64,000 nt of DNA from Streptococcus mitis (lineage in GTDB: Bacteria > Bacillota > Bacilli > Lactobacillales > Streptococcaceae): NCBI RefSeq assembly GCF_000722685.1, contig NZ_JPFV01000012.1, positions 62,001 to 126,000 on the forward strand, in the 5' to 3' direction. Below the pieces are notes generated by a model. The model did no database searches. It saw only the letters and a program-made list of their open reading frames with translations, and was not told the DNA's origin. Of this stretch, positions 63,001-64,000 are shown in pieces. The position numbers and the translations under genes were made by a program. Position 1 is the stretch's first letter. Each line of letters begins with the position of its first letter.

Positions 63001-63848
63001 TTAAAATTCAAATTCCGCAAGAACATCCTTCCCACTTGTAACCAATTTTGCTCCTTCTTGAATCAAATGATGGCAACCATCTGATAATCCATCTAAAATG
63101 CTACCAGGAATAGCAAAGACATCGCGCCCTTCTTCCATTGCTCGCTCACAGGTAATGAGACTACCTGAACGCATCTTAGCCTCTGCTACAATTACACCAC
63201 GACAAAGTCCAGCAATGATGCGATTACGGGCAGGAAAATGAAATTTCAGAGGTTGTTCACCAGGTCCATACTCGCTGAGAATCAGATGATCATTGCCGAT
63301 GTAGTCTTGCAAACGTTTATTGGCTTTAGGATAAAACACATCCAGACCTGTTCCAATCACTGCAATGGTTTTTCCGCCGTTCTGAAGAGCTGCCATATGG
63401 GCTGCTGTGTCAATCCCCTTGGCTAATCCACTGACGATAACCAGTTCATTTTCCAAACCTTGAATAACTTTTTCAACTGACTTAGCTCCCTGTTTGCTAC
63501 AAGCACGACTGCCCACGACCGCTACCTTAGAAAATTTCAAGAGGTCAAGATTTCCCTTGTAAAATAAAAGCGCAGGTGTATCGTATATTTCACTCAAATC
63601 CCAAGGGTAACAGTCATCTAAAATAGAGAAAGATGGAAACTTTTGAAATTCTTTCTCCAAATGCGCATCGTCTATCTGAAAATAACGTTCCATAAAAACA
63701 GCTGGATTTCGGCAACCTGATATATCTGCAATATCACCTAACAACAGTTCTTGATCGACATTTTCACCATATTCTAGGACCTTCAAAACCTGTTGATTGC
63801 TCAAACCCGATTTTTTAACTTATAGATTTCATAGTTTGTGATTTTCAT
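63001..63848 (-). pseudogene. dprA: DNA processing protein DprA, frameshifted near the N-terminus
   Basis: DprA loads RecA on incoming single-stranded DNA during transformation and shuts off competence through ComE. The conserved start MKITNYEIYKLK (ATG 63848) runs into a stop after 15 codons. The rest (NQQVLKVLEYGENVDQE, VAVVGSRACSKQGAKS, SGLAKGIDTAAH, KFHFPARNRIIAGLC) is open from 63804 to 63001. The break is at an A6 tract (T6 at 63811-63816); one more A gives exactly 282 residues, the pneumococcal length. As written only initiation at a TTG (63804), without a good ribosome-binding site, could yield a 267-residue product lacking the first helix. Confidence 0.9.
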
Positions 63849-63895
63849 GAATATCTCCATTTCTTTTTCTACTCATCTATTTATTCGTAAAAAAT

Positions 63896-63930
63896 CAAAA
63901 AAACATCCGACTATTTTAGCCAGATGTTGA
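63896..63930 (-). terminator. Terminator after licC
   Basis: Minus-strand AACATCTGGCTA and TAGTCGGATGTT form a 12-bp stem with two wobble pairs and an AAA loop, followed by T7. It separates licC from dprA. Confidence 0.8.
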
Positions 63931-63935
63931 AATCT

Positions 63936-64000
63936 TTAATTTTCGTTTTTAAGAATTTCTTCTAATTTATGATAATCTTGGACACTATCGATCTCATAGA
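63936..64000 (-). CDS. licC: CTP:phosphocholine cytidylyltransferase LicC, 3' end only
   Basis: The last 20 codons read YEIDSVQDYHKLEEILKNEN, which matches the C-terminus of pneumococcal LicC as I recall it. LicC makes CDP-choline for decoration of teichoic acids with phosphocholine. The rest lies beyond the window. The lic locus next to dprA is the pneumococcal/mitis arrangement and supports the species-group assignment. Confidence 0.8.
   Translation of the reverse strand, partial: YEIDSVQDYHKLEEILKNEN

Overview
The window is chromosomal DNA from a low-GC Firmicute of the Streptococcus mitis group (S. mitis / S. oralis / S. pneumoniae-like). This rests on near-identity, from memory, of many proteins to pneumococcal ones (MnmE, Rex, NAD kinase, TopA, MutX, DprA, LicC C-terminus), YSIRK/LPXTG surface proteins, RUP-like repeats, a preQ1-II riboswitch and an asd RNA motif. 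A chromosomal sialidase/fucosidase pair between pepT and pta points to a commensal mitis-type strain more than to a typical pneumococcus. No database search was possible.

Layout. 1-8.4 kb: end of a tautomerase gene, mnmE, dapA and asd (diaminopimelate/lysine/threonine branch) with the asd RNA and a tRNA-Thr upstream, preQ1-II-controlled queT, a GtrA-like gene, mscL, an orphan ferrochelatase and pepT. 8.4-19.0 kb: an accessory block flanked by two direct RUP-like repeats. It holds two very large cell-wall-anchored enzymes, a 2019-residue trypsin-like protease/alpha-L-fucosidase fusion and a 1110-residue NanA-type sialidase. Each has a candidate CcpA (cre) site upstream and a related C-terminal repeat plus LPKTG anchor. 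19.1-28.1 kb: pta, an RNA pseudouridine synthase, nadK, relQ, then divergent CYTH, prs, a cysteine desulfurase, two small conserved proteins, a frameshifted rex, a C26 glutamine amidotransferase and convergent radC.

28.1-44.3 kb: pcrA, fhs, the coenzyme A/pantothenate operon (coaB-coaC-panT), the niacin operon (niaX-niaR), mutX, a GNAT gene, uvrB, a CPBP protease, the fused amino-acid ABC importer glnP-glnQ, and zwf. 44.3-51.5 kb: the rnc-smc-HAD-HAD-ftsY operon. 51.6-58.9 kb: tRNA-Arg, guaC, a YrdC-domain gene, and the leucine operon leuA-leuB-DUF1294-leuC-leuD, preceded by a leader peptide with three consecutive Leu codons, an attenuator terminator and a CodY-box match. 58.9-64 kb: a MmcQ/YjbR gene, cutC, a frameshifted DUF454 gene, topA, a frameshifted dprA and the 3' end of licC.

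The genes are mostly housekeeping. The genuinely accessory part is the surface glycosidase block, whose products would remove sialic acid and fucose from host glycans. Three conserved genes (rex, a DUF454 gene, dprA) each differ from an intact frame by one base, two of them in A6 tracts. This is either real decay or residual sequencing error. I see no prophage, CRISPR array, restriction system or intact insertion sequence.
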